Shown here: piece by piece, positions 42,677 to 51,310 of the stretch
How the letters are laid out: each line of letters opens with the position of its first letter
Numbering within the stretch: the first letter of the stretch is position 1
Notes under the pieces: generated by a model
Database searches by the model: none
What the model was told of the DNA's origin: nothing
Seen by the model: the letters and a program-made list of their open reading frames with translations, nothing else
Source of the DNA: Hydrogenispora ethanolica
GTDB taxonomy: Bacteria > Bacillota > UBA4882 > UBA8346
Assembly (NCBI RefSeq): GCF_004340685.1
Contig: NZ_SLUN01000013.1
Location: 1-64,000 of the forward strand
Reading direction: 5' to 3'
Length of the DNA stretch: 64,000 bases
Program-made: the position numbers and the translations under genes

Positions 42677-43204
42677 TCAATCGGACTGTCCCCGGGAAAG
42701 GCCGTTGCGGCCGCGCCTTTTATGGACTGTACGCTCCTGAAACTCATTGGATAGCACGCTGATGTTGCCGTCGACCTCCAGCACGGCGAGGTCGACTTCT
42801 TCGACGGCGCGGACGCCGTGCTCGCGAAGGGCTTCTTTCAGTTCATCCGGGGTCAGGCCGGCTTTCGCCAGGTTTTTCGGTTGGACCTTACCGTGATAGA
42901 CTAAGAGGATGGGTTGGCCCTGGATCAGCTTACTGAAGCGCCGGGAGCGCAGGATCGCCCATTTTAGCCCGGCGTTGACCAGAAAAAGGACGGCAGCGGC
43001 CACCAGTCCGCCGCTGAGGGAGGCATCGTTCCCGACCATGGCGTTCTGCACGGCATTGCTGATCAGCAGGATGAAGACCAAGTCGATCACGGAGAGCTGC
43101 GCCAGCTCCTTCTTGCCGGAGAGCCGGATGGCCAGAATGATGAAGAGGTAGACGGCAACCGCCCGGAAGGCGATGGAGAACAGGTCGGAGCCGAAATGAA
43201 ACAT
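42677..43204 (-). CDS. DUF421 (YetF-like) membrane protein
   Basis: This 175-residue protein has three membrane helices (SIAFRAVAVYLFIILAIRLSG, LSVIDLVFILLISNAVQNAMVG, LVAAAVLFLVNAGLKWAIL). A cytoplasmic domain follows with the YetF-type sequence QPILLVYHGKVQPKNLAKAGLTPDEL and EVDLAVLEVDGNISVL. The family is widespread in spore-forming Bacillota and some members affect spore or membrane properties; the mechanism is unknown. ATG 43204 follows GGGAGG. Confidence 0.92.
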   Translation of the reverse strand: MFHFGSDLFSIAFRAVAVYLFIILAIRLSGKKELAQLSVIDLVFILLISNAVQNAMVGNDASLSGGLVAAAVLFLVNAGLKWAILRSRRFSKLIQGQPILLVYHGKVQPKNLAKAGLTPDELKEALREHGVRAVEEVDLAVLEVDGNISVLSNEFQERTVHKRRGRNGLSRGQSD

Positions 43205-43415
43205 GGCTTGCGCCTCCCCAAAAAACAGGCGGATTCTCAAAAGTGAACCGGTGGCTCGGCGGGGATGCCATGACGAACCGGGCCGGATTTGTATCGTGAA
43301 CTATCGATATCGGGATAAGTTTCTCGAACGCCCGGATGAATTACGACATATTTCCCCTGGTTTTATCATGGAAACAAATACAGTCATTTACCTTATCATA
43401 TAGGGAAAATTCTTG

Positions 43416-44057
43416 CTACTTTTCCTTGCCGCCGTGCCGGCCTTGGGACGCCTCGTAAAGCAGGGTCGGCGGCTCGGCACGGACCACCCGTTCCGCCAGC
43501 CGGTACTGCTCGATGAAGGCGAGCAATTCGGCTTCACGCCGCGGCACCTCTGCGAGAGTGGCCGCGGTTTTTTCGATCTCAAAGAGCCAGGAATGGCGCA
43601 GTGTTTGGCAATGGCTCAGTTTCAGGTGCAGGCCCAGGGGTTCATCGTAGCCGACCCGGTTTTCGCCGCTAAACTCCATGAACGGCCGATGGCCCAATCG
43701 TTCCAATTCCGCTGCGACTGCCGCGGCTGATCCGCCGGCGGAGCGACCGCCGATCTTCGCGAGGATCCGGCTTTCCGCGATCTCTCCGCTGACATCCTCG
43801 TCCAGCTCCTCGCGAATATTGATCAACTTCCCCCGGTCCGGGCCTTTCCATCCCAGCAGCACTTTCGGGCCGGATTCGCTTTCCAAATAACCGATGCGCA
43901 AAATCTCGTCCCGCTGAAAGAGGGCGGGACTGTAATGGACCGTGCGCCAACGGTAGGTCCGGGTTAGGGCTGAGTCGCCAAATGGCAGGACCGCGAAGGC
44001 CTCGGCCGGGCCGGAAAAATAAAAGCGGGTTTCAACTTCGTAGCTTGGCAAGCTCAT
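43416..44057 (-). CDS. CYTH-domain protein (putative triphosphate tunnel enzyme)
   Basis: This 213-residue protein has the CYTH signature EVETRFYF at its start, the pattern of alternating charged strands (YRWRTVHYSPALF, SGPKVLLGWKGPDRGKLINIREELDEDV) and a later FMEFSGENRVGYDEPLGLHLKL. CYTH enzymes form a tunnel that binds triphosphates, acting as triphosphatase or adenylate cyclase. The glutamates needed for metal binding appear to be present, but the activity is open. ATG 44057 follows GGAGGAA. It lies 21 bases downstream of rqcH on the same strand and probably shares its transcript. Confidence 0.82.
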   Translation of the reverse strand: MSLPSYEVETRFYFSGPAEAFAVLPFGDSALTRTYRWRTVHYSPALFQRDEILRIGYLESESGPKVLLGWKGPDRGKLINIREELDEDVSGEIAESRILAKIGGRSAGGSAAAVAAELERLGHRPFMEFSGENRVGYDEPLGLHLKLSHCQTLRHSWLFEIEKTAATLAEVPRREAELLAFIEQYRLAERVVRAEPPTLLYEASQGRHGGKEK

Positions 44058-44078
44058 GGCTTCCTCCGGATTATACAT

Positions 44079-45875
44079 TTACTGCGGCGGCTCCACGCCC
44101 ACCTCGGCCAGCAGCTGCGGGTCGGGGGTGATGATCGCCGTTTTGAAATAATCGTAGATCACGTAGCCCGGTTTGGATCCCGGCGGCTTCTTGACGTTTT
44201 TGCGCTGAGTATAGTCAACCGGCACCTTGGTCGAGTTTTGGGCTTTACTGAAATAGGCCGCCAGTTGGCAGGCGTAATTCAGCGTCTCATCGTCCACCGC
44301 CACACCCGGCTGGGGACGGAGGATGACGTGCGAACCGGGGATCTTTTGGGTATGGAACCACCAGTCGGTGGGATCGGCCACTTTGAAGGTGAGCTTGTCG
44401 TTCTGCAGGTTGTTCCGGCCCACCAGGATGGTATGGCCGGAAGGAGTCCGGTACTGCCGGGGTTCGGCCGGAGTCTCGCGGCGCATGGCCTTTTTGGCCT
44501 TCTCTCTGGCAAGCGCCTTGGGTTTGGCCGGCCGGCCGTCGGCCAGCTCGATCTCTTCCTGGACCAGCTTCAGGTCGGCCAGGGACTGGGCGCTGGTGAT
44601 CAGGCTCTCAATGCTCTCCAGGTAATCAATGGACTCCTGGGTCCTGGCGATTTGCAGCGCGATCGCCTGTTGCCCTTTTTTGGCTTTCTGATATTTCTTG
44701 AAATAACTTTGGGCATTCTCCTGGGCGGTGAGGGCCGGATTCAGCACGATGGCCAGCTCGGCGCCGTCAGGATCGTAGTAGTTGACCAAACGCGCCTCGG
44801 AGCCGCCCTTGGGAACCTGATAGCTGTAAGTGGTCAGCAGTTCGCCGCAGATCCGGTACTCGTCGCCCCGCTCGGCCCGGGCGGCTTCGTCCTGTTGCTT
44901 GGCGAGCTTGGCGCGGGTTTTATCCAACTGATGGCCGATCTTTTTGGCGAGGTTCTGTTTGGCCTCGTGGAAACGGGCCAGTTCGTGGCGGTGGTTGAAG
45001 ATGGCGGCCACGGCCTCGTTCAGGTTAGCCACCGCTCCGGCGCTGAGCCCGGCGGGCGGATTCGGCACGGCCAGCGCCGAACAGTCCACCGCATGGCCTT
45101 GCGCGTCATACAGCGCGGTGGGTGTGAATTCGGACGCGGCCACCCGGCGGGCCCAAGCGGCGAAGGCCCCATAGAGGGCCGCCCGTTGTTCGGCGGTCAG
45201 CTCCTGGCAGACGGTGTCGGCCTCCAAAGCGGCGGCAGCGGCGATCTGCTTGATCGACAAGTTCGAGAGGCCGTACCAGTGCTTCAGCAGAAACTTCTCA
45301 ATCGTAACCCCGGGCGGCAGCTGGCCGAGGAGCGCGGCGAAGGCGTCCGCGGCGAGGGTTACCGGTTGCCAGCGTCCGCCGGTGGGCGGCAATTCATAGG
45401 GGAGCCCGGCGGCGATTTCGCGGTCTCCCGGGTGCTTCGGTTCGGGTTTGCGCCAGGCGTCGATGATCAATCCTTGCTCGTTGGCGATGATCAGGTTGGC
45501 GCTCTTGCCGGTCAGCTCCAGCAAGATCTGTTTCTTGCTCAGCCCGCTCAAAGGGTCGTAGACCTCAAAAACCAGTTTGAGCATTCGCTCGAAGGGAACT
45601 CCCTCGACCGCCACCAGCTTGGAACCGCCGAAATGTTTCCGGAGCAGCATGCAGAAGGCCGACGGATTGACGGGGTTCTCGCGCGTTCCGTCGAAAATAT
45701 GACACCGCCCGTGCTGCGAGTTCAGCGAGATCAGCAGTTTGAAGGATGCGCCCATCCCGAAACAGGAGAAAAGAAATTCGTCGCTATAGGGCTGGTGAAT
45801 CTTGTCGATCTTCACCGGCAGCAGCTTATGGATCTCGCCGGCGATGCAGGCGAGCACGGGGGCGTCGAGCGGCAT
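44079..45875 (-). CDS. rqcH: Ribosome quality control protein RqcH (NFACT)
   Basis: RqcH binds obstructed 50S subunits and directs addition of alanine tails to stalled peptides. The 598-residue protein shows NFACT-N (about 1-200, with AGEIHKLLPVKIDKIHQPY and SQHGRCHIF), a helix-hairpin-helix part, a central coiled coil (about 310-445, KQNLAKKIGHQLDKTRAKLAKQQDEA), and the C-terminal NFACT-R domain (GHTILVGRNNLQNDKLTFKVADPTDWWFHTQKIPGSHVILR). ATG 45875 has a clear GGAGG; a 34-residue extension is unlikely. Older annotation calls this family fibronectin-binding protein. Confidence 0.94.
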   Translation of the reverse strand: MPLDAPVLACIAGEIHKLLPVKIDKIHQPYSDEFLFSCFGMGASFKLLISLNSQHGRCHIFDGTRENPVNPSAFCMLLRKHFGGSKLVAVEGVPFERMLKLVFEVYDPLSGLSKKQILLELTGKSANLIIANEQGLIIDAWRKPEPKHPGDREIAAGLPYELPPTGGRWQPVTLAADAFAALLGQLPPGVTIEKFLLKHWYGLSNLSIKQIAAAAALEADTVCQELTAEQRAALYGAFAAWARRVAASEFTPTALYDAQGHAVDCSALAVPNPPAGLSAGAVANLNEAVAAIFNHRHELARFHEAKQNLAKKIGHQLDKTRAKLAKQQDEAARAERGDEYRICGELLTTYSYQVPKGGSEARLVNYYDPDGAELAIVLNPALTAQENAQSYFKKYQKAKKGQQAIALQIARTQESIDYLESIESLITSAQSLADLKLVQEEIELADGRPAKPKALAREKAKKAMRRETPAEPRQYRTPSGHTILVGRNNLQNDKLTFKVADPTDWWFHTQKIPGSHVILRPQPGVAVDDETLNYACQLAAYFSKAQNSTKVPVDYTQRKNVKKPPGSKPGYVIYDYFKTAIITPDPQLLAEVGVEPPQ

Positions 45876-46047
45876 GGCAATGGACCTCCAGGTTTTATCT
45901 TTCCTTAGTATAGCCGGGATCGGAAGCGACGTCAATTCCCGGGATGAGGAAGGATACTCGCTACGAAAAGAAGGCATTCCGTCTGCCGCGAGGCTTCAAG
46001 AGTATTGAGGTTGTAGAATTATTGAGATAAACCCGTTCCGTGGAGTG

Positions 46048-46512
46048 TCATTTGAGCGGTTGGGGAGAGTTTCGCCTCCGGGCCAGGAACCATCCCAGCA
46101 CCAGGGACATGACCAGTCCGTAAACGATGGCGGCACAAAAATTACTGGCGGCTGATTCCAGGGAGATCGTCACCAAATGGGGTGTCTTATAGAGAGTCGT
46201 GATGGCGTAAGAGCTGAACCAGACGAACGAACCGTAATGCATACCCTTAAGCGACAAGCAAGCGGTGCCTAAATGGGGGAGGAGATAGGAGAAGATCACC
46301 CCCAGGGTGCCGGCGAAACCAGTGTAGACGATCAAAGCGAAACAAGTCTCCCAGAACCCCCGGGGCATTCTGCCAAAGGAAAGAACCCCGGCAAAGTCGA
46401 TATAGCGCAGGATGTGCGCCTTCAATATGAGAATCACCAGCAGATTGACGGCGATGGCGGCGACGCCCCCGGCCAATCCGGCCAGTAAACCGTGGAGGTA
46501 TTTGTCGTTCAT
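46048..46512 (-). CDS. Four-helix membrane protein (YqhR-like)
   Basis: This 154-residue integral membrane protein has four helices (GLLAGLAGGVAAIAVNLLVILIL, FWETCFALIVYTGFAGTLGVIFSYLL, YGSFVWFSSYAITTLY, FCAAIVYGLVMSLVLGWFLA). It resembles YqhR-type proteins of spore-forming Bacillota, whose role is unknown. No charged residue cluster points to a substrate. ATG 46512; it stands alone next to repeat array B. Confidence 0.75.
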   Translation of the reverse strand: MNDKYLHGLLAGLAGGVAAIAVNLLVILILKAHILRYIDFAGVLSFGRMPRGFWETCFALIVYTGFAGTLGVIFSYLLPHLGTACLSLKGMHYGSFVWFSSYAITTLYKTPHLVTISLESAASNFCAAIVYGLVMSLVLGWFLARRRNSPQPLK

Positions 46513-46626
46513 CTTCTACTCCTGCGGGAGAAGGTTATGCCTGGCTATTATCTCTCAAATGGGCGCCGATTAATCATTTTGGACCGGAAATGAAAGTGCG
46601 GTTTGAGCATTTTGGTTCGCAACGCT

Positions 46627-46857
46627 TGCCGAACCACGGGCAAGGACTGCGCAACCCTGGGCGGGTGCCGCGCAATTTGCCGCAACCGTTGCGGAAAACT
46701 TCGGAAGGATTGCGGAAGGCCGCGCCAGTTCCGCGTAGCCGGAGGCGACCCCTGCGGAAACTTCGGCCGGAACCGCGCAACGGGCCGCAGGGTTTGCCGC
46801 GGATTGTGGAAGGGGTGCGGTTTGAAGCGCGGTCTTCACTGCGTCGAAATTGGTTCA
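46627..46857. repeat. Array B: degenerate tandem repeats, 21-base period
   Basis: Eleven units of exactly 21 bases, each split into 11- and 10-base halves. The core is (T/C)GCGGAA plus four bases, then CGGAAGG or a variant: units begin at 46690 (TGCGGAAAACT, TCGGAAGGAT), 46711, 46732, 46753, 46774, 46795, 46816 and so on. A related sequence, TGCGGTTTGA, occurs at 46597 and 46816. The motif differs from arrays A and C but the period is identical. Open frames cross it on both strands without start signals. The rest of 46513-47101 has no gene; a GGTCCC/GGGACC hairpin at 47053-47070 precedes the next gene. Confidence 0.82.
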
Positions 46858-47101
46858 TAAGGTTAGGTATAAGGTCGCGGCCTCATCTTGTGCCGTGGAA
46901 GGTTTACTTTGGCGTGTTTCATTCAGCGACCCAGATCCCGAAGTTTGACGTTCTTCTGGAAAGAGCAATTTTCTTCAAGACTTGGGCCCGGCGCTCTTTA
47001 TATAATAGAAGCAAGCAGCGAATCTTGTTTCTTTAGAGACTAGGCATATCCGGTCCCTCCCGCGGGACCGTCTGCCTGCAGGACAAGGAGAACCGGTTCC
47101 A

Positions 47102-47560
47102 ATGAACGAATCTGTAGAAACCATCCCGGCGAAAACCGGAGCCGGATCGCAAATCATCCCGACGCGTTGCGTCATCATCTTGGATCAAGAACTGCCGGTC
47201 GGCCGGGCGGTCAACGCCGCCGCCGTCATCGCGCTGACCATCGGGCAGCGCCATCCGGTGCTGGTGGGAGAGCCCTTGGTTGATGGCGCCGGTTTCGCTC
47301 ACCCCGGGCTGATCCCCATCGGCATCGCGGTGCTGGCCGCTTCCCGTTCCGAACTGGGAGAGATCCGCCGCAAAGGGCTGGAGACCGGCTGCGATGTGAT
47401 CGATTTTCCAGTCGAAGGACAGCAGACCACCGATTATCAGGCCTTCCGGGAGGCGGTGGCCGGCATTGAACCCGAGGCCATTCAATATGCCGGGGTCGCC
47501 CTGGTCGGCCAGAAAAAAGCGGTCCGCAAAATCGTCGGCAATCTGGGGCTGCTGAAATGA
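47102..47560 (+). CDS. DUF2000 family protein
   Basis: This 152-residue cytoplasmic protein has the DUF2000 pattern: RCVIILDQELPVGRAVNAAAVIALTIGQRHP near the N-terminus, then IPIGIAVLAASRSELGEIRRKG and QYAGVALVGQKKAVRKIVGNLGLLK. It has the shape of a peptidyl-tRNA-hydrolase-like fold, but no function is known. It is paired with an AraC-type regulator whose open frame begins inside its stop (ATGA); this pairing recurs in other genomes, so the two may be functionally linked. ATG 47102 follows AAGGAGAA. Confidence 0.88.
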   Translation: MNESVETIPAKTGAGSQIIPTRCVIILDQELPVGRAVNAAAVIALTIGQRHPVLVGEPLVDGAGFAHPGLIPIGIAVLAASRSELGEIRRKGLETGCDVIDFPVEGQQTTDYQAFREAVAGIEPEAIQYAGVALVGQKKAVRKIVGNLGLLK

Positions 47561-47607
47561 CAGCCGGCCCGGAGCGGCCCGGCATGCTCGATATACCAGG
47601 AGTGTTG

Positions 47608-48435
47608 ATGATGGAGTTCAAGGAATGGAGCAAACTGGGGTATGACCCGCAATTGGGTCTGGAGTCGTACCAGGCCGTCTGCATCAAACACGGTTTCCCT
47701 TCGCATATGCATGATTACTATGTCTTCTGCTACATTGAGAAAGGGCTGCAATCGTTCTTGTATCGCAAGGCCAAATACCTGACTCCGCCGGGCGGTCTGA
47801 TCCTGTTGAATCCGGGAGACGCTCACACCGGGGAGCCGGCCGACGTGAGAGGCTTCGAGTACCGGGCCGTTTATCCCACCGTTCGTCATCTGCAGGAAGC
47901 CGTCTACGAGCTGAGCGGCAAATGGCGGGACGCTCCCTTCTTCCCCGAAGTGCGGGTGGACGATCCCGGATTGGCCGGCGCGATGCGCGCCTTGCACCAG
48001 TCCCTGGTCGCGGAGACGCCGCCGCTCAAACGGGAGTCGTTGTTCCTGATGGTTTTGACCCGGGTGATCCGGCAGTACGCCGCGAGCAATCACGCCTTGC
48101 CAACGCCGGGCCGAGAGCCGAACGCGGTGAAACGGGCGTGCCAGTATATTCACGATCATGCCGCCGAGGGGATTACCCTGACCGAGGTCGCCGAATCCGT
48201 CCATCTGAGCAGGTATTATTTTTTGCGGGTCTTTCACGACGCCATTGGCATGCCGCCCCATGCTTATCTGGAGAGCGTGCGGATCGGCAAGGCCCGGCGG
48301 CTCTTGGAGAAGGGGCTGCCGTTGAACCGGGTGGCCCAGGAATCGGGGTTCAGCGATCAGAGCCATTTCACCAACCGCTTCAAGCGCCTGATCGGTGTGA
48401 CACCGGGCCAATATGCCCACCAGTTCCGGTCCTGA
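47608..48435 (+). CDS. AraC-family transcriptional regulator
   Basis: This 275-residue regulator has an N-terminal cupin-type ligand domain (about 1-140, with HGFPSHMHDYYVFCYIEKG and GLILLNPGDAHTG). The C-terminal AraC DNA-binding domain has two helix-turn-helix units (ITLTEVAESVHLSRYYFLRVFHDAIG, LNRVAQESGFSDQSHFTNRFKRLIGVTPGQYA). I prefer ATG 47608, which follows AGGAG; ATG 47557, overlapping the previous stop, is also open. The regulated genes may include the DMT carrier 56 bases downstream. Confidence 0.92.
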   Translation: MMEFKEWSKLGYDPQLGLESYQAVCIKHGFPSHMHDYYVFCYIEKGLQSFLYRKAKYLTPPGGLILLNPGDAHTGEPADVRGFEYRAVYPTVRHLQEAVYELSGKWRDAPFFPEVRVDDPGLAGAMRALHQSLVAETPPLKRESLFLMVLTRVIRQYAASNHALPTPGREPNAVKRACQYIHDHAAEGITLTEVAESVHLSRYYFLRVFHDAIGMPPHAYLESVRIGKARRLLEKGLPLNRVAQESGFSDQSHFTNRFKRLIGVTPGQYAHQFRS

Positions 48436-48490
48436 GGCGGGGTGCCAGCGGCTTCGTCCTGGGATACCATCGTCCGGCTAGGAGGATCCC

Positions 48491-49417
48491 ATGTTCGCCA
48501 AACCTGTTGTTCGCATGCGCGGACTTAAACTGAAAGAATTTTTACAGGAAAAGACCTATCTGTTGGCGGTGATCGGAGCGGTGCTCATCTGGAGCACTTC
48601 CTTCGTGGCGACGAAAATCGCGCTCTGGACCGTTCCCCCTTTTACTTTGGGCGCCCTGCGGTTCCTGGTGGCCGGGATCGTCTTGGCGGTCTTCCTCGCG
48701 CTCCAGCGCGGCCTGGTCTGGCCGAGGCGGCAAGACTTGGGACACCTGGTGCTCAGCGGGGTACTGGGGATTACCATCTATTTCGCTCTGGAAAACCTGG
48801 GCGTGAAACTGGCCACCGCGGCGGATGCCGCATTGATTGTGGCGGCCTATCCCGCCATCACCATGCTGCTGGAGTCGTTGCTGTACCGGGTCGCAGTCTC
48901 GCGGATCCGCTTTTTCGGCGTAGGGCTGGCGCTCCTCGGAGTGTATCTGGTCGTTGGCGAGAGTTCGAGCCTGGGCGGACCGTACCGTTTTCGCGGCGAT
49001 CTCATTCTGGTGGCAACGGGAATCGTCTGGTCCTTTTATAATTTTGTCACCCGCAAGGTGGCCAACGAATACCCCGCGCTCCTCGTCACTTTTTATCAGA
49101 CCATTGCCGGGGCGATCGCCTTTCTGCCGCTGGCGCTGCTGGAGCGGGCTCAATGGCAGGCGCCCGCCGGAGCATCATGGCTGGCCCTGTTGTACCTGGC
49201 AATCTTCTGTTCACTGCTGGGCTTCCTGCTCTACGCTTATGGCTTGAAACGGTTGACCTCCAGCGCCGCGGTGACGCTGATGAACCTGGTCCCGGTCTTC
49301 GGCGTCCTCTGTTCCGTCTTTTTGCTCGGGGAAACCTTGAGTCTCCTCCAATGCGGCGGTGGCTTGATCGTCATCGCCGGAATTATCCTCGGAGTTCGTC
49401 AGGCAAGCGAGCGATGA
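48491..49417 (+). CDS. EamA/DMT-family transporter
   Basis: This 308-residue carrier has two EamA repeats: LLAVIGAVLIWSTSFVATKIALWTVPPFTLGALRFLVAG, then IYFALENLGVKLATAADAALIVAAYPAITMLLESLL, and at the end SSAAVTLMNLVPVFGVLCSVFLLGETL. It has about ten helices, with unknown substrate. ATG 48491 follows TAGGAGGAT. The gene upstream encodes an AraC regulator with a cupin domain, suggesting that the regulator controls efflux of its ligand; this is only context. Confidence 0.9.
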   Translation: MFAKPVVRMRGLKLKEFLQEKTYLLAVIGAVLIWSTSFVATKIALWTVPPFTLGALRFLVAGIVLAVFLALQRGLVWPRRQDLGHLVLSGVLGITIYFALENLGVKLATAADAALIVAAYPAITMLLESLLYRVAVSRIRFFGVGLALLGVYLVVGESSSLGGPYRFRGDLILVATGIVWSFYNFVTRKVANEYPALLVTFYQTIAGAIAFLPLALLERAQWQAPAGASWLALLYLAIFCSLLGFLLYAYGLKRLTSSAAVTLMNLVPVFGVLCSVFLLGETLSLLQCGGGLIVIAGIILGVRQASER

Positions 49418-49672
49418 CCCGGTTCCTTGCTGCGTATCAGTTAGCCTGAGATAGTCGCCTCTTGGCGAGGCGCGGTTTGGCTCCGTCCTTGCAATGGCTT
49501 TTGGTCGAAGCTCCCTCGCAAACACGCTTCTGCTTCACCAACGCCCGGCACTTCCCGGCATTCTCCCCGGCAGCCCTCACCCACCCATCCACCGGCCCTC
49601 GAAAATTGATACGCATTGTTCATCGAAGCGGCGCAGGATTTTAGGAGACCGGTCCGAATACCCTCTGGGATC
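49418..49672. other. Intergenic stretch, no gene
   Basis: No gene is supported. A CGCCTC-ttggc-GAGGCG hairpin near 49453-49469 lacks a T-run. Short frames on both strands have no ribosome binding site. Together with the palindrome that follows, the gap to the next gene is about 400 bases. Confidence 0.5.
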
Positions 49673-49789
49673 AGAGAATTTCAAATTACCATAACATTCC
49701 CTTCGCCATACAATATATAGTGAGTAACCCGGATATATCATTCAATATATTGTATAGCGAAGCTTTTTCGAAGAGATTTGAAATTCTCT
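49673..49789. repeat. 117-base interrupted palindrome
   Basis: The outer arms AGAGAATTTCAAAT at 49673-49686 and ATTTGAAATTCTCT at 49776-49789 are exact complements. The inner arms CTTCGCcATACAATATAT and ATATATTGTATaGCGAAG also match, with one mismatch. Between outer and inner arms lie unrelated 13-14 base segments on each side, and the centre is about 20-25 bases. It ends 36 bases before the TauE gene. It could be a small non-autonomous mobile element, a cruciform, or paired operators. Confidence 0.8.
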
Positions 49790-49825
49790 CGGATACGACA
49801 AGATGAGGGAAGGCTTTTCAAAAAC

Positions 49826-50584
49826 ATGTTTCAGGCATTGCAATCGTTGCACTTAAGCCCCATTGAATGGGGATTGGGCGCGTTTTGCGCCCTGTTGTTC
49901 GGGTTCTCCAAGACCGGCATCAATGGCGTCAGCACGCTGGCGATTCCGATTATGGCCGCAATCTTCGGCGGCAAGACTTCGGCCGGGGTGGTGCTGCCGA
50001 TGCTGATCACCGGCGATCTGATGGCGGTACGGCATTACAGCCGGCATGCCAATTGGTCGCATATCCGGCGGCTGATCCCCTGGACCCTGGGCGGACTGGT
50101 CATCGGGCTCCTGGTGGGGCGGGCCATTAATGACCGGCAATTCAAAGCGGTCATCGCCATCTCGGTCCTGGTCTGTCTGGGATTGATGGTCTGGTTGGAA
50201 CGGAACCGGGAAACTTTGCAGGTTCCCGATCATTGGGGATTCGCGGCAGCCATGGGCCTGGCGGGCGGGTTTACCACCATGATCGGCAATGCGGCCGGCC
50301 CGGTGATGACCCTCTACTTTCTGTCGATGCGCTTATCGAAATATGATTTCATCGGCACCGGGGCTTGGTTCTTCGCCCTGGTCAATCTGACCAAACTCCC
50401 GTTGCAGATCTTTTTCTGGCAGGCGATCTCTCCGGCGACGCTGGCCTTCAATGCGGTCATGATTCCGGGAATCGTGGCTGGAGCAGTGCTGGGAATCTGG
50501 GTGGTCCGGCGCATTCCGGAGCGGCCGTTCCGGGTCGCGGTGATGATCCTGACGGTGGCGGCAGCGGTGAAGCTTTTATTTTAA
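49826..50584 (+). CDS. TauE/SafE-family permease
   Basis: This 252-residue membrane protein of the sulfite-exporter family has about eight helices. The family pattern is clear in both halves: FGFSKTGINGVSTLAIPIMAAIFGGKTSAGVVLPMLITGD and MGLAGGFTTMIGNAAGPVMTLYFLSMRLSKYDFIGTGAWFFALVNLTKLPLQI. Relatives export organosulfur or sulfite compounds. ATG 49826 follows AGGGAAGG. The large palindrome directly upstream is likely in its leader or promoter. Confidence 0.9.
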   Translation: MFQALQSLHLSPIEWGLGAFCALLFGFSKTGINGVSTLAIPIMAAIFGGKTSAGVVLPMLITGDLMAVRHYSRHANWSHIRRLIPWTLGGLVIGLLVGRAINDRQFKAVIAISVLVCLGLMVWLERNRETLQVPDHWGFAAAMGLAGGFTTMIGNAAGPVMTLYFLSMRLSKYDFIGTGAWFFALVNLTKLPLQIFFWQAISPATLAFNAVMIPGIVAGAVLGIWVVRRIPERPFRVAVMILTVAAAVKLLF

Positions 50585-50608
50585 CGCGAGTCAAACGTTA
50601 AAGCTTTT

Positions 50609-51109
50609 TCATAAATATTCGCTTTCCAGAATCGACAGGACGATCAAGGAGCAATATTCGCCGTTCAGATAAATGCATTCCCGCAATGTTCCTTCTGCCT
50701 GGAATCCCAAGGCTTTATAGAGATGGAGGGCCCGCGGATTGTTTTCCCGGACATCGAGCCAGAGCCGGTGAACTCCCAGAGTCTCAAAGGCCAGTTTTTT
50801 GATGAAAAGCAGCGCCGCCCGCCCGTATCCTTTGCCTTTATCCGTGATGACGATCCGGCGTAATTCCAGGGCGCGATTTTGGTTTTCCAACCCGGCCAGG
50901 ATGGTATACCCGACGCGCCTGCCGTCCCCCGTGTGAATGATCTGATGGGAAAGATCGCTCTCAATCAGCGAACGGAGATGTTCATCCCTTGACCATTGGC
51001 CGACATACGGAGCATTCTCGGCATCCCGTTCGGCGCCGAGAACGAAGTCGATATCCTCCACCCTCGTGTTTCGTAGCGTGATGCGCCCCACATCCGACAA
51101 GGATTCCAT
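50609..51109 (-). CDS. GNAT-family N-acetyltransferase (RimJ/SpeG-like)
   Basis: This 166-residue acetyltransferase has ITLRNTRVEDIDFVLGAERDAENAPYVGQW at the start, then ELRRIVITDKGKGYGRAALLFIKKLAFETLGVHRLWLDVRENNPRALHLYKALGFQAEG, the standard GNAT motif A and B in the RimJ/SpeG style. ATG 51109 has a perfect AGGAGG. It converges with the TauE gene. The target may be a polyamine, peptide or ribosomal protein; it cannot be assigned. Confidence 0.9.
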   Translation of the reverse strand: MESLSDVGRITLRNTRVEDIDFVLGAERDAENAPYVGQWSRDEHLRSLIESDLSHQIIHTGDGRRVGYTILAGLENQNRALELRRIVITDKGKGYGRAALLFIKKLAFETLGVHRLWLDVRENNPRALHLYKALGFQAEGTLRECIYLNGEYCSLIVLSILESEYL

Positions 51110-51310
51110 CGTTAGCACCTCCTGATTCTTCGGAGTAAAACCATCCGGCGGATTTACTTCCAATCCTATCATAATCGTTGCTCTTCCGAAAGGAGAACAG
51201 GGAACGATTCATTGTGTTTTGTGTGAAAATCCTGGCTCAAGAACAAGGATCTTTTGACCTTGCCGCGAAGTCTTTAAGCAAATTCATTGAACGCTTGCAA
51301 AGAGGTTTTC

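Noticed and set aside
44238-45908. 556-codon plus-strand frame antisense to rqcH
   Set aside because: It mirrors the complete NFACT gene; no start signal and a composition rich in Gly, Leu and Gln typical of an antisense shadow.
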